DNA from: Pontibacter sp. Tf4
GTDB taxonomy: Bacteria > Bacteroidota > Bacteroidia > Cytophagales > Hymenobacteraceae
DNA length: 64,000 nucleotides
Direction of reading: 5' to 3'
NCBI RefSeq assembly: GCF_014212495.1
Contig: NZ_JACKZC010000001.1
Coordinates: forward strand, 248,001 to 312,000
Position 1 is the stretch's first letter. Each line of letters starts with the position of its first letter. The notes under the pieces are model-generated. The model ran no database searches. It had not been told where the DNA came from and saw nothing but the letters and a program-made list of their open reading frames with translations. Below are positions 36,062 to 44,642 of the stretch, in pieces. Both the position numbers and the translations under genes were made by a program.

Positions 36062-36646
36062 ATGCAGCAATTAAACCAAAGATTTCGTGCACCACAGGGG
36101 GCAGCTCCGGGCACCATCCGCACAAAGAAATACCAGTTAGATAAAGACCTGTTCACCAAAGTGGCGCTAGGCAAAGTGTGGCGCCGTGAGTGGTGGTATG
36201 CGTTAATACCCTTTGCATTGTTCATGCTGCCGGCTGTTTTCAGCTTTTCGTGGTGGTGGGTAGCAGGTGCCGTAATTGTTACGCTTATTTTTGTGGCCCT
36301 GCGCTCGGCTCAGATCGTGGGTGTTACACGCGTGGAGCAGGGCAACCCGCTTTTCGAGAAACTGAATTACGAGATAGATTCACGCCAGATTGTGATGAAG
36401 CGCAACGAGCGCGAAGGCATGACCATGACCTGGGACATGATCGAAAAAGCAGAGCGCTCTGACGATGCCTTTTTACTGTGGCTGCAGCCGCCAACAAGCG
36501 CACAGCTGCCAGGCGGCTGGAAAGGCTGGGTAGCACGTACTTTTCAGGCGCCTGTTTTTATACACATGCCTTATCGTATATTTGTAGGGGCTAATGATGT
36601 AAAACTGATGGAAAGCCTGTTGCGCCGCAAAAACCTGCTGGCCTAA
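36062..36646 (+). CDS. YcxB-like membrane protein
   Basis: A 194-residue protein with two adjacent transmembrane helices (about residues 47-66 and 67-84, WYALIPFALFMLPAVFSFSW and WVAGAVIVTLIFVAL), then a soluble domain with the YcxB-type pattern YEIDSRQIVMKRNEREGMTM and WDMIEKAE. Function is unknown; members are broad bacterial membrane proteins. Downstream is a small lipoprotein gene. Confidence 0.75.
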   Translation: MQQLNQRFRAPQGAAPGTIRTKKYQLDKDLFTKVALGKVWRREWWYALIPFALFMLPAVFSFSWWWVAGAVIVTLIFVALRSAQIVGVTRVEQGNPLFEKLNYEIDSRQIVMKRNEREGMTMTWDMIEKAERSDDAFLLWLQPPTSAQLPGGWKGWVARTFQAPVFIHMPYRIFVGANDVKLMESLLRRKNLLA

Positions 36647-36756
36647 CGGTGCTATAACCTAAGCTCTCACAGCTGTCGTAAACTATTAAAATATAACAAG
36701 TTGGCTGTTTGCCTGTTGGCAAAGCAACTATAGATCAAGTATAAAAACGTACAAAA

Positions 36757-37080
36757 ATGAATAAGAACGTAATAGCAGTATTTGCCGCGGTTTGCGGTTT
36801 GTTTATGGCTTCCTGCGATGCGCCAAAGGATTATAGACCAGGCGAAAAAGTGTCTACTGACTATGTAGAGCCGGGAACCCGCAAAACGTTTAACGTATCC
36901 GATGCCGGAACTGAAGAAGTAGCTGCTGATGGCACGGTGCAGGAAGAAGTAACACACGAGGAAGTAATGCCAAACCATGATGCAGGCGCAAATACCCTGC
37001 AGCCGAAGGATAGCATTAACGAAGCTGCTGAAACAAACACTGCTGCCGGCGCTGTACAGCCAGGCGCTAAAAAGCAATAA
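36757..37080 (+). CDS. Small acidic lipoprotein
   Basis: A 107-residue predicted lipoprotein: signal peptide MNKNVIAVFAAVCGLFMASC with lipobox MASC (Cys20). The mature part is acidic, rich in Glu, Ala and Thr, and probably disordered (EEVAADGTVQEEVTHEE). No family recognised. Followed by a perfect terminator. Confidence 0.72.
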   Translation: MNKNVIAVFAAVCGLFMASCDAPKDYRPGEKVSTDYVEPGTRKTFNVSDAGTEEVAADGTVQEEVTHEEVMPNHDAGANTLQPKDSINEAAETNTAAGAVQPGAKKQ

Positions 37081-37100
37081 GTTTAACAGCTTTAGGCATT

Positions 37101-37139
37101 AAAAAAGCCTGCCGCTACAAGAGAGCGGCAGGCTTTTTT
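37101..37139. terminator. Strong terminator hairpin
   Basis: A 16-bp stem (37101-37116 with 37124-37139), with A6 and T7 tracts at its ends and a short loop. It lies 20 bases after the small lipoprotein gene. Confidence 0.9.
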
Positions 37140-37218
37140 TAATGATTTAAAACTATCGCTGCTTGTTATAGTACCCTGCCTGTCGTTATCCGTATATCCA
37201 CGATCAGATATTTTAGGT

Positions 37219-37226
37219 TATATTTG
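37219..37226 (+). promoter_or_regulatory. -7 promoter box of the methyltransferase gene
   Basis: TATATTTG is an exact TAnnTTTG match 29 bases before the start codon at 37256. A matching -33 element is not clear. Confidence 0.45.
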
Positions 37227-37255
37227 CACTCAATTTGCTATTAGAATAAACTGCG

Positions 37256-37993
37256 ATGGCCCAACAGGAACAAGAGTGGTTCAGTACCTGGTTCGACTCC
37301 CCCTATTACCATATATTATATCAAAACCGAGACGATCAGGAAGCACAGCAGTTTATGGATAAGTTGCTAACCTACCTGCACCCCAAGCCACACGAAAAAG
37401 TACTGGACCTGGCTTGCGGCAAAGGCCGTCATTCGGTTTACCTGAACCAGAAAGGCTACGATGTTACCGGCCTGGACCTGTCGGAGCAGAGCATTGCGTA
37501 TGCAAAACAGTTCGAGAACGAGCGGCTGCATTTTGCCGTGCACGACATGCGCGAAGTCTATCAGCCCGAGTCCTTCGATTTTATTCTTAATCTGTTCACC
37601 AGCTTTGGCTATTTCGAGAACGAGACGGAGAACGTGGTAGCCCTTTGCGCGGTAGCCAGTACCTTAAAGCACGGCGGCAAACTGGTGATCGATTTTATGA
37701 ACACCAACCTGACCATTGCCAACCTGGTAGCTGAAGAAGTGAAGGTGGTGGAGGGCATTGAGTTTCATATACACCGCGGGGTAGAGAATGGCTTTATCGT
37801 TAAAACCATACGCTTCTCGGATAAAGGCGAAGACTACTGTTTTGAGGAGCGGGTGAGAGCATTGCGCCTGGAAGATTTTATGGAATACTTTGGAATGGCA
37901 CAGCTCCGCCTGGCAGAAGTATTCGGCGATTACGACCTGCATTCGTTTAAGCCGGAAAGCAGCGAACGCATGATATTTGTCCTTAAAAAATAA
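37256..37993 (+). CDS. Class I SAM-dependent methyltransferase
   Basis: A 245-residue methyltransferase with motif I VLDLACGKGRHSVYL (about residues 47-61), DVTGLDLSEQSI, and FDFILNLFTSFGYFE. The DLACGKGRHS variant is common in small-molecule or tRNA/quinone-modifying methyltransferases; the substrate is not known. It precedes the ZIP transporter gene by 8 bases, so the two may be co-transcribed, though a functional link is not evident. Confidence 0.87.
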   Translation: MAQQEQEWFSTWFDSPYYHILYQNRDDQEAQQFMDKLLTYLHPKPHEKVLDLACGKGRHSVYLNQKGYDVTGLDLSEQSIAYAKQFENERLHFAVHDMREVYQPESFDFILNLFTSFGYFENETENVVALCAVASTLKHGGKLVIDFMNTNLTIANLVAEEVKVVEGIEFHIHRGVENGFIVKTIRFSDKGEDYCFEERVRALRLEDFMEYFGMAQLRLAEVFGDYDLHSFKPESSERMIFVLKK

Positions 37994-38001
37994 GTGCCCG
38001 C

Positions 38002-38754
38002 ATGATTGTAGCTATACTTGTCCTGTTTTTTACGGTAGTACTGTCGGGCTTTCTGGTAAAGCTGTTTCCGCCGGACAATGTGCGGTGGCTTAAAATGGCG
38101 CTGGCCTTTAGCGGGGCCTACCTGTTTACCATTACTATAACCCACCTGCTGCCTGATGTGCTGGTCACCAACAAAGAGCCGCATATAGTAGGTTACTGGG
38201 TATTGGCCGGTTTCTTTCTGCAGCTTATTCTGGAGCTTTTCTCGCATGGCGTAGAGCACGGCCACATGCACACGCACACGCATAACCACCACACCGATGC
38301 TGTTCCGTTTCTGCTGCTGGGCTCTTTATTTGTGCACTCTTTTCTGGAAGGAAGTATTCTGATAGAGCAGGATTACAGGGCGGTGGGGCACATGCATCAC
38401 CAAGGCAGCTTTTACTCGGTATTGCTGGGCGTGGCGCTGCACCATGTACCGGCAGCTTTTGCCTTAATGTCGGTGTTGCTTTCCAGGCTAAAGAATTTCA
38501 GAAAAGCGTTTGCGTGGCTGCTGGTGTTTGCAATAGGCTCGCCGCTGGGTATTTTGGTCAGCAATTCGCTGCTCGCCCACGAGTCGCATGGCGGGATGGT
38601 GTACACGGCGCTTACCGGGTTGGTAGCGGGTAATTTTCTGCACATCTCCACCACCATCCTGTTCGAGACAAGCCCTGAGCATAGCTTTAACCGCAACAAG
38701 CTTATCGCTACCATGCTCGGCCTGGTGCTGGCCCTGCTCACCGATCTCATATAA
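38002..38754 (+). CDS. ZIP-family metal ion transporter
   Basis: A 250-residue inner-membrane transporter of zinc or other divalent metals. It has about seven to eight helices; between helices is a His-rich loop, HGVEHGHMHTHTHNHHTD (about residues 85-102), which probably binds metal. Conserved HHVPAAFALMSVLL (about 151-164) carries the transport-site histidines. The start follows the methyltransferase stop by 8 bases. No zur-type box recognised. Confidence 0.88.
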   Translation: MIVAILVLFFTVVLSGFLVKLFPPDNVRWLKMALAFSGAYLFTITITHLLPDVLVTNKEPHIVGYWVLAGFFLQLILELFSHGVEHGHMHTHTHNHHTDAVPFLLLGSLFVHSFLEGSILIEQDYRAVGHMHHQGSFYSVLLGVALHHVPAAFALMSVLLSRLKNFRKAFAWLLVFAIGSPLGILVSNSLLAHESHGGMVYTALTGLVAGNFLHISTTILFETSPEHSFNRNKLIATMLGLVLALLTDLI

Positions 38755-38820
38755 ACCAGGGCCGACTATAGTTGATACTATAGCTGTTATTCCGTAAGTT
38801 AAGGTGTAAAAACTATAGTT

Positions 38821-39153
38821 ATGGCTGATACACCTGACCCCAAGCGCTATACTTCTCTCAAAGAGTTTTATCCGTACTATCTGTCCGAGCATCAGCAAAC
38901 CACTACGCGGGTGCTGCATTTTATAGGTACAGGCTTACTTATAGTGGTAGCAATAGTAGCTATAGTTACTGGTAAGTATTTGTGGCTGTGGGCAGTGCCC
39001 GTTATTGGCTATGGCTTTGCGTGGGTAGGGCATTTCTTTTTCGAGCGCAACAAACCCGCTACGTTCAAATACCCGTTCTATAGTCTGGCATCAGACTTTA
39101 TGCTTTTCTTTGATATACTTACAGGGAAACAGGGCTTCCGGAGCTGGAAGTAG
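38821..39153 (+). CDS. Mpo1-like (DUF962) membrane protein
   Basis: A 110-residue protein with two hydrophobic helices (about 38-55 and 60-78) and the DUF962 signatures: YYLSEHQQTTTRVLHFIGT and FAWVGHFFFERNKPATF. Yeast Mpo1 is an iron-dependent dioxygenase acting on 2-hydroxy fatty acids; the paired His residues are kept here. A perfect AACTATAGTT palindrome ends one base before the ATG (38811-38820). Confidence 0.88.
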   Translation: MADTPDPKRYTSLKEFYPYYLSEHQQTTTRVLHFIGTGLLIVVAIVAIVTGKYLWLWAVPVIGYGFAWVGHFFFERNKPATFKYPFYSLASDFMLFFDILTGKQGFRSWK

Positions 39154-39158
39154 TAGGA

Positions 39159-39518
39159 TTAAAGTACTGTAGACAGAAGCGTGGCCACCAGGGCTTTTAC
39201 AGTGCTAAGCAAGGCAGGTGCTACCTCGTTATCTGATTTTTCGTCTTCCGGCGTAAAGGCTTCTTTAAAATAGGCAAGCGGGCTATCCAGCACATCCGCA
39301 TCCAGTACGGACTTGTCGCGGGTTCTGGCAGCGGCGGGCTTGGTTTTGGATTTGGCAGCAGCAGCTTTGGTGCCATCAGCTTCCAGTGCGGTAGCAGTAG
39401 TTACACTCTGGGCTGAACCATTGTTATTGGCAAGCGCAACCGGGCATGGCAACGACAGCAGCATTGCGATTGCTGCTACAGGTAAAGAAAGCCGGAAAAG
39501 TTGCCAGAAGTTTTTCAC
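39159..39518 (-). CDS. Hypothetical exported protein, Ala/Lys-rich
   Basis: A protein of 119 residues with a signal peptide (FRLSLPVAAIAMLLSLPCPVALA, split here as two runs) and a mature part that is rich in Ala, Lys and Thr and probably disordered, ending with hydrophobic LLSTVKALVATLLSTVL. GTG at 39518 is the preferred start; a TTG two codons upstream lies inside an exact -7 box (TATATTTG, 39522-39529), so the mRNA may be leaderless. No family recognised. Confidence 0.6.
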   Translation of the reverse strand: MKNFWQLFRLSLPVAAIAMLLSLPCPVALANNNGSAQSVTTATALEADGTKAAAAKSKTKPAAARTRDKSVLDADVLDSPLAYFKEAFTPEDEKSDNEVAPALLSTVKALVATLLSTVL

Positions 39519-39529
39519 ACCCAAATATA
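39516..39529 (-). promoter_or_regulatory. -7 box next to the start of the 119-residue exported protein
   Basis: On the minus strand TATATTTG, then GGT, then GTG. Exact TAnnTTTG match. Same arrangement as rsmI, gpmI and nadC. Confidence 0.4.
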
Positions 39530-39636
39530 TGGTAATAATTACGGATTCACAATTAATATATTGTATAATTTAGAGAACGATTGTTTTCTTATTGTTAACG
39601 GATAAAATTGCCGGGTAAGTATATGGTAAACGCTAT

Positions 39637-40065
39637 TTATTTTTTTGCTGCCGCTCTTATCACTTTCATTTTTACAGGTGCTACCCCGTCGTCTATCATG
39701 CCTACACGTTTTGCTGCCGCTTCTGAAAGGTCAATGATCCTGCCCCTCACAAATGGCCCGCGGTCGGTTATCTTCACTTTTACAGATTTGTTGGTAACGG
39801 TATTGGTAACTTTTACTTTGGTGCCAAAAGGCAGCTTTTTGTGCGCAGCCGTTAGTTTGCCTCGGCGATACGGATCACCGTTAGCCATTTTACGCCCCTG
39901 AAACTTACGGCCATAGTATGATGCCTTGCCTTCTTCGGTGTAGCCACGCTCCCCGAAGCTGGCTTTACTGCCTGCGCAGGAAAAAAGGCTCAGGCAAAGG
40001 GTGATAACGATAAGGGTAGAGAAAAAAGATCTGGACTTAAATAAAACGGAACGCATAACTCGCAT
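39637..40065 (-). CDS. rlpA: RlpA-like septal ring lipoprotein
   Basis: A 142-residue lipoprotein of the RlpA / double-psi beta-barrel family, which in some bacteria cleaves denuded peptidoglycan. The signal peptide ends at a lipobox, LFSCAG. The barrel motifs are GKASYYGRKFQGRKMANG, LPFGTKVKVTN and ITDRGPFVRGRIIDLSEAA, carrying the conserved acidic residue of the active-site region. There is no SPOR domain, unlike E. coli RlpA. Start MRVMRSVLF may instead begin at the second Met. It lies 2 bases after the alpha/beta hydrolase gene. Confidence 0.92.
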   Translation of the reverse strand: MRVMRSVLFKSRSFFSTLIVITLCLSLFSCAGSKASFGERGYTEEGKASYYGRKFQGRKMANGDPYRRGKLTAAHKKLPFGTKVKVTNTVTNKSVKVKITDRGPFVRGRIIDLSEAAAKRVGMIDDGVAPVKMKVIRAAAKK

Positions 40066-40067
40066 AA

Positions 40068-40781
40068 CTATAGAACAGGTATTGATGCCGGAAGGCTGGC
40101 AGTAAAAAGGTTTATTTCGTGTTGTAAACGGTCGGTGGCCACTGTTTCGAGTGGATGGCGGGTGGCAGGCAGCACCAGGAGCCTCGCGTTTGGCAACTGA
40201 CGGTAAGCTGCTGTGGTTTCTTCTATGGTTACCATGTTATCCCGGTCGCCTACGGCTACCTGCACCGGCTGCTGTATGGTGGCAAGCACGTCAGCGGTAA
40301 GCACAGGCGCTTTGCCGAGGCCCAGCATCAGGCCGGCGGTCTGGTGCATCACCTCTTCCCAGTTCCGGGGAGCGTGGCGTTCGGCAAGGGTGGCTGCAAA
40401 CTGCGGTACCTTTTCTTTTATCTTTTCAGGGTTCAGCAGCTTTACTTCTTTGGCAGCAGCCTCTTCAGACCACGCAAATTTGGTAGCCAGTGTAAAAACA
40501 CTCTTTACCCGGTCAGGATGTCGGGCAGCAAGGTACAGGCCAACGTAGCCGCCCATACTATAGCCGAAAATATGCGCCTGCTGTAGTTGCTGCCGGTCCA
40601 TGAAATCCAGCACGTTTTGCGCAAACAGCGGTATGCTGAATGGCTCGCTGGCAAAATCGCTGCCGCCATGGCCTGCAAACTCAGGTGTAAATACGGTGTA
40701 GCTGGCTGAAAGCGCCTGCTGCAACGGCATTAAGGTAGATGCTGCGCCCAGGGCGCCATGCAGCAATAACAGATTCTCCAC
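40068..40781 (-). CDS. Alpha/beta hydrolase
   Basis: A 237-residue hydrolase of the alpha/beta fold. LLLHGALGAASTL forms the oxyanion region, GYSMGGYVGL is the nucleophile elbow with the catalytic serine near residue 93, an Asp in VGDRDNMV and a His in TRHPLETV complete the triad. The substrate is unknown; ester or C-C hydrolases share this pattern. Start is GTG. RlpA gene follows 2 bases later. Confidence 0.88.
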   Translation of the reverse strand: MENLLLLHGALGAASTLMPLQQALSASYTVFTPEFAGHGGSDFASEPFSIPLFAQNVLDFMDRQQLQQAHIFGYSMGGYVGLYLAARHPDRVKSVFTLATKFAWSEEAAAKEVKLLNPEKIKEKVPQFAATLAERHAPRNWEEVMHQTAGLMLGLGKAPVLTADVLATIQQPVQVAVGDRDNMVTIEETTAAYRQLPNARLLVLPATRHPLETVATDRLQHEINLFTASLPASIPVL

Positions 40782-40814
40782 GGTTTTTTAAACTATAGCT
40801 GTAACGAAACGGGC

Positions 40815-41549
40815 TTACTGTTTTACCTGGTAATTATAGACCTGCACTGCCTGCATCAGTTTATCTTTCCGGAACAGGTTAAACACCACTTGTCCGCCTA
40901 ATATACCGGCCCCGGCATACAGTACCGGCGATAATTTTATGTCGCCATCGTAGGTGCGCTGCGAGTTCATGACACCTAAGGCCATAAGCCCGGCTCCGAT
41001 GATAGTTACCCCTGTGTTTATGTATTTCTCGCGTTTGTAACGCTGTAGCAGAAGCAGGCTTGACGGGTTATCGCCAAGTGCCATTTCCAGGTTCTCGTGG
41101 TTATATAAATAAAGCGGACCACCGTCTTTGGAGAAATAGTACACCCGGCGTCGGCTGGTGCGGGGCGGACCATACCCATAACCATACGGCGAGTAAGAAT
41201 AGCCATCGTAGGTCATGCGCGAAGTGTAGAACTTATCAATGCGTGGTCCTTCCAGTATGCGTTTGGCAAAAGCATCGGAGTGGTTGCCTGGCTCTATGCG
41301 GGCAAAATACCCTTCGCTGTTCTGGTAAGCATTTACCATGGCCGGACTATAGCTCAGTGAATCATCCACCAGAAAATAATTAGACTTGAAGAGCGGCGAC
41401 TTAAGCTGGATCTTGCGGGCTGGTATCACCTCGCCGGTGTGCAGTTTTAAGAAGTAAGGCTGTGTATTCTGCGCCAGCAGCGTTACACTACAGGTAACAT
41501 ACAGCAACAGCAGCAGGCTTAGTTGTTTTCTCATCATGTTTCGGATCAT
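40815..41549 (-). CDS. Hypothetical exported protein, 244 residues
   Basis: The N-terminus has an exported-protein signal (KQLSLLLLLYVTCSVTLLAQ, about residues 8-27). A stretch YSYSPYGYGYGPPRTS (about 117-132) is Tyr/Gly/Pro-rich. Two hydrophobic segments near 183-200 and 208-226 (VTIIGAGLMALGV and LYAGAGILGGQVVF) suggest membrane insertion of the C-terminal part. No family recognised. The start is uncertain between three nearby Met codons. Confidence 0.7.
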   Translation of the reverse strand: MIRNMMRKQLSLLLLLYVTCSVTLLAQNTQPYFLKLHTGEVIPARKIQLKSPLFKSNYFLVDDSLSYSPAMVNAYQNSEGYFARIEPGNHSDAFAKRILEGPRIDKFYTSRMTYDGYSYSPYGYGYGPPRTSRRRVYYFSKDGGPLYLYNHENLEMALGDNPSSLLLLQRYKREKYINTGVTIIGAGLMALGVMNSQRTYDGDIKLSPVLYAGAGILGGQVVFNLFRKDKLMQAVQVYNYQVKQ

Positions 41550-41586
41550 TAACTATAGATTAACGCAGAAGCGCCATTATAGTATT

Positions 41587-41898
41587 TCAGTTAAAAAGGA
41601 TAAACAGCATAACCGGCAGGCTTAGCAGGCCCAGGTATACCCAACGCATAAGCTGGCCGCGGTGTTTGCTTGGCACAAAGTTGCTTACTACCATAACGGC
41701 AATAAGCAGGCACAACAGGTATAAAAGTATAAAAACAACTGCTTTAACCCAATTGGGCACCACGGTATTCTCTGCCTGGTACTGGTTGGTTTCTCCTATG
41801 CCCGAGAGCAGGTAGCTCAGCCCCAGGTACACCACCAGCTCAAATATTACAAAGTAGAGCAGCCACACCCAGAAACCATATCTGCCTTGTTGTTGCAT
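41587..41898 (-). CDS. Small membrane protein, 103 residues
   Basis: Three hydrophobic helices are visible (about 8-29, 48-70 and 84-102), with short polar loops. No family recognised. Its start overlaps the stop of the GNAT gene by one base, so translation is likely coupled. Confidence 0.7.
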   Translation of the reverse strand: MQQQGRYGFWVWLLYFVIFELVVYLGLSYLLSGIGETNQYQAENTVVPNWVKAVVFILLYLLCLLIAVMVVSNFVPSKHRGQLMRWVYLGLLSLPVMLFILFN

Positions 41899-42326
41899 TA
41901 CAGTGTTTTATAAAAATGATAGCTCTTGATGTGGAAACCCTCGCGGAAGTAGAACCTGTGCGCTGCGTTATTGCTGGTATAAGCATCCAGCATAATGGTC
42001 TGGCAACCTTCCTGCAGGGCCAGCGCATGCAGCCAGTCAGATAGGCGCTTGCCCAGTTGCAGTGAGCGGCTGCCGGTATCTACCACAAAGTTATCAATTT
42101 CGAGGTACCTGCCGCTGTATAGTTTCGTGTTGATCCAGAAACCAGACAGGCCAAGGCAGGTCTCCCCATCAAAAATACCCACCATGCGGTAGCCGTTTGG
42201 CAGCATCTGGCGCAGCAGTTCGGCATAGGCAGTTTCCGGCATCGCAGGGTTCAGTTGTTTTATTAAGTGGTATTGTGCCAGCATCTCATCCGGCAAGGTT
42301 ATCTCTTTTATAGTTAGCCCGGTCAT
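41898..42326 (-). CDS. GNAT-family N-acetyltransferase
   Basis: A 142-residue acetyltransferase. The acetyl-CoA binding motif is LQLGKRLSDWLHALA (about residues 95-109, the Q/RxxGxG/A-type loop in altered form), preceded by strands EIDNFVVDT and followed by LDAYTSNNAAHRFYFREGF, the typical last-third pattern of GNAT enzymes. The substrate is unknown. It overlaps the downstream small membrane protein gene by one base. Confidence 0.87.
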   Translation of the reverse strand: MTGLTIKEITLPDEMLAQYHLIKQLNPAMPETAYAELLRQMLPNGYRMVGIFDGETCLGLSGFWINTKLYSGRYLEIDNFVVDTGSRSLQLGKRLSDWLHALALQEGCQTIMLDAYTSNNAAHRFYFREGFHIKSYHFYKTL

Positions 42327-42506
42327 CGGTTTTTGTTGCAGCTGGCAGTTTTACAGGTTACAGAGTTGCTAATATAAGCATATTTGTATGCTAAGTGCAT
42401 CATTCTCAATTGTATAAATATTTGCATGAAAGCATGGTATAACTTGGTGATTTTGAAACCATGACCCGGGGGGTAACCGTTTAAAATACCAGAAGATAGT
42501 AGGGAT

Positions 42507-42728
42507 ATGAGGTTACTGAGAAATATTGAATTAGATAAATATAATTTTTTAGGAAAGAAACGAAAGATCTATAGTATAGGATACGAGGATTTGACAACAC
42601 TTATCTATTACCAGGACGAGAAGGGAAAGTTCACGCTGGTGGTGGCTAAGGAAGATGATCCACCGCTTATACTGGAGAAAAAGATCTCTCGTGCGGAAGC
42701 CTTTCGTTTGATGAATACCCGGCCCTGA
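42507..42728 (+). CDS. Small basic protein, conserved hypothetical
   Basis: A 73-residue soluble protein beginning MRLLRNIELDKYNFLGKK, rich in Lys and Arg near the start and with aromatic residues later. No known family or motif recognised. Its terminator hairpin overlaps the stop codon, which supports a real, independently ended gene. Confidence 0.65.
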   Translation: MRLLRNIELDKYNFLGKKRKIYSIGYEDLTTLIYYQDEKGKFTLVVAKEDDPPLILEKKISRAEAFRLMNTRP

Positions 42729-42742
42729 AGCCGGGTTTTTTT
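42717..42742 (+). terminator. Terminator overlapping the stop codon of the small basic protein gene
   Basis: ACCCGGC (42717-42723) pairs with GCCGGGT (42730-42736), loop CCTGAA, followed by a T run. Confidence 0.85.
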
Positions 42743-42825
42743 GTGCCCCTACTTTGCCTTTACCCAACTATAGCGGCTATTCACAAAGAAAATTTATGTA
42801 ATGGTGTAGATATGTTTATAGTACC

Positions 42826-42856
42826 TTGTGTTGCATAGTACTGTGTTTTATATTTG
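42826..42856 (+). promoter_or_regulatory. Promoter of the serine hydrolase gene, exact consensus
   Basis: TTG at 42826-42828, exactly 20 bases, then TATATTTG at 42849-42856. The first TTG is easily mistaken for a start codon. The ATG is 56 bases downstream. Confidence 0.7.
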
Positions 42857-42912
42857 TGCTGTCTTCAATTGCAAACTACGGAAGATACCTACACGCACAA
42901 CAAAATAAAACT

Positions 42913-44280
42913 ATGAAGAAAATCATTTCTACACCTGCTGCCCTGCTCAGAGCATTGGTAGCTTTTACGCTGGTACTGCTGTTGCCCAACGTTACTGCGG
43001 CACAACCCTCACAGAATCTGTCGGCTAAACTGGATGAGTACCTGAATGCCCACCTGGCTCAGGGTACGTTCAGTGGTACTGTGGCAGTAACCCAAAACGG
43101 CAAAACCATCTATAGCAAAGGCTTCGGCATGGCCGACTACGAAAAAGGTATTCCCAATGGCACGGATGTGAAGTACCGTATCGGCTCTGTCACAAAATCG
43201 TTCACGGCTATTCTTATCATGCAGCTGCAGGAGCGGGGCAAGCTAAACGTACAGGATAAACTGAGCAAGTACCTCCCCGATTTCCCGAACAGCGACAAGA
43301 TTACGTTGCAGCAGCTGCTTACCCACACCGCTGGCTTGCCGGATTACGTGACCATGTGGAAAGATGTAAACACCAAACCAGCTACCAATCAGCAGATAAT
43401 CGCTTTTTTTAAGGATAACAAGCTGGAGTTTGAGCCTGGCACCAAATGGAAGTACAGCAGCACCGGCTACATATTGCTAGGGCGTGTAATTGAGGTAGTT
43501 ACTGGCAAGCCTTACGAGAAAGTACTGGCCAGACAAATATTGAAACCGCTGAAAATGCACACAGCCGGGCTGGAGTTTAGCGCCCCGGTGCAAGGCATGG
43601 CCAAAGGCTACAACCACGACGGGCTGGAACGTAAGCCTGCCCGGTATATTGATATGAGCTGGTGCCATGCAGCCGGCGGCATGTACGCCACCCCCACCGA
43701 CCTTGCCAAACTGGATGAAGGCCTGCGCTCAGGCAAACTGCTGAAAGAAGCATCGCTGAAAGAAATGTTTACCCCGGTTATGAAGAACTATGGCTACGGC
43801 TGGGTAATAGATTCGGTACACAACACGCTACGCATCAGCCACAGTGGCGCTATAAACGGGTTTAAAGCTAATTTTATACGGTTGCCGCAGCAAAACATAG
43901 CCATCACTATTATGAGCAACTATGAGTCGCAGCAGGTAAACGGCCCCATCTCTGCCGACATTACTGCTATCGTTTTAGGGGCGCCTTACGAAGTGCCGGT
44001 AGCCCGCCAGGTAGTACTGTTAAGCCCTGAGAAACTGGCAGCTTATGTTGGCGAATACCAGGTGGGTCCCAAAATGGTGTTCACCGTTACTTTAACCGAC
44101 AACCTGCTGTATGTAAGCGCCGGCCCTGAGAGCTTTCCGATATTCCCGGAGGAGGAAGATAAGTTTTTTGTAAAAGTAGCGCCTGCCCAGGTTACATTTG
44201 AGAAAGATGCCGACGGCCGGATAACCAAAATGTACATGCACCACAAAGGTAAAGCCATGCCAGCCACCAGGTTAAATTAA
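42913..44280 (+). CDS. Serine hydrolase, beta-lactamase/DD-peptidase fold, with C-terminal DUF3471-like domain
   Basis: An exported enzyme of 455 residues. The signal peptide covers about 1-28 (LRALVAFTLVLLLPNVTAAQ). The catalytic domain has SVTK (SxxK, near residue 91), a Tyr motif in KYSSTGYILLGRVIE, and HSGAINGF (near 309) where other family members have KTG or HxG. A smaller C-terminal beta domain (from about 362, YVGEYQVGPKMVFTV) matches DUF3471-type modules. It could be a D-aminopeptidase, esterase or peptidoglycan enzyme; a true beta-lactamase activity is not implied. The ATG at 42913 is chosen because the upstream in-frame stretch is its promoter. Confidence 0.9.
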   Translation: MKKIISTPAALLRALVAFTLVLLLPNVTAAQPSQNLSAKLDEYLNAHLAQGTFSGTVAVTQNGKTIYSKGFGMADYEKGIPNGTDVKYRIGSVTKSFTAILIMQLQERGKLNVQDKLSKYLPDFPNSDKITLQQLLTHTAGLPDYVTMWKDVNTKPATNQQIIAFFKDNKLEFEPGTKWKYSSTGYILLGRVIEVVTGKPYEKVLARQILKPLKMHTAGLEFSAPVQGMAKGYNHDGLERKPARYIDMSWCHAAGGMYATPTDLAKLDEGLRSGKLLKEASLKEMFTPVMKNYGYGWVIDSVHNTLRISHSGAINGFKANFIRLPQQNIAITIMSNYESQQVNGPISADITAIVLGAPYEVPVARQVVLLSPEKLAAYVGEYQVGPKMVFTVTLTDNLLYVSAGPESFPIFPEEEDKFFVKVAPAQVTFEKDADGRITKMYMHHKGKAMPATRLN

Positions 44281-44306
44281 TTGTTTAGCTATAGTTTGTT
44301 TTAGAG

Positions 44307-44338
44307 CAGCAGCTCCGGAAGGGGCTGCTGTTTTTGTT
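44307..44338 (+). terminator. Terminator of the serine hydrolase gene
   Basis: CAGCAGCTCC (44307-44316) pairs with GGGGCTGCTG (44321-44330), with a mismatch, followed by TTTTTG. Confidence 0.75.
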
Positions 44339-44367
44339 TATGCTATAGTTGCTGCGTATATGTGTTC

Positions 44368-44547
44368 ATGAAGTCTGCTGCTACATACTATCGGGTGGCC
44401 GTTGGTGGTGCCTTGCTTACTCTGGTGGCACAGGGCTACCTCTGGGTAGCAGTAGACCCGTTTTTGCCTGCTGTACTCTCACCGCTTTATGCCGTCTGGA
44501 TAATGGTATTTGTAGTAGGCTGGCGCAAAAAACACCCGCGGCGGTAA
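44368..44547 (+). CDS. Small membrane protein, 59 residues
   Basis: A short protein with two hydrophobic stretches (about 10-26 and 34-51) and a basic tail (KKHPRR), typical of a small inner-membrane protein with the C-terminus inside. Start at ATG 44368 (a GTG two codons upstream is possible). No family recognised; the coding status is uncertain because the gene is short. Confidence 0.5.
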   Translation: MKSAATYYRVAVGGALLTLVAQGYLWVAVDPFLPAVLSPLYAVWIMVFVVGWRKKHPRR

Positions 44548-44642
44548 AAACATGTTTATAAATGATGGTCTGCAGATGGCACTATTTTAGCTTTTATAGG
44601 TTTATAGTATAAACCAAAGCCAAAGTAAAGAATAGATTGCCT

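Noticed and set aside
42826..42912. Upstream TTG start extending the serine hydrolase by 29 residues
   Set aside because: That TTG is the -33 element of an exact promoter, and the ATG at 42913 begins a proper signal peptide.
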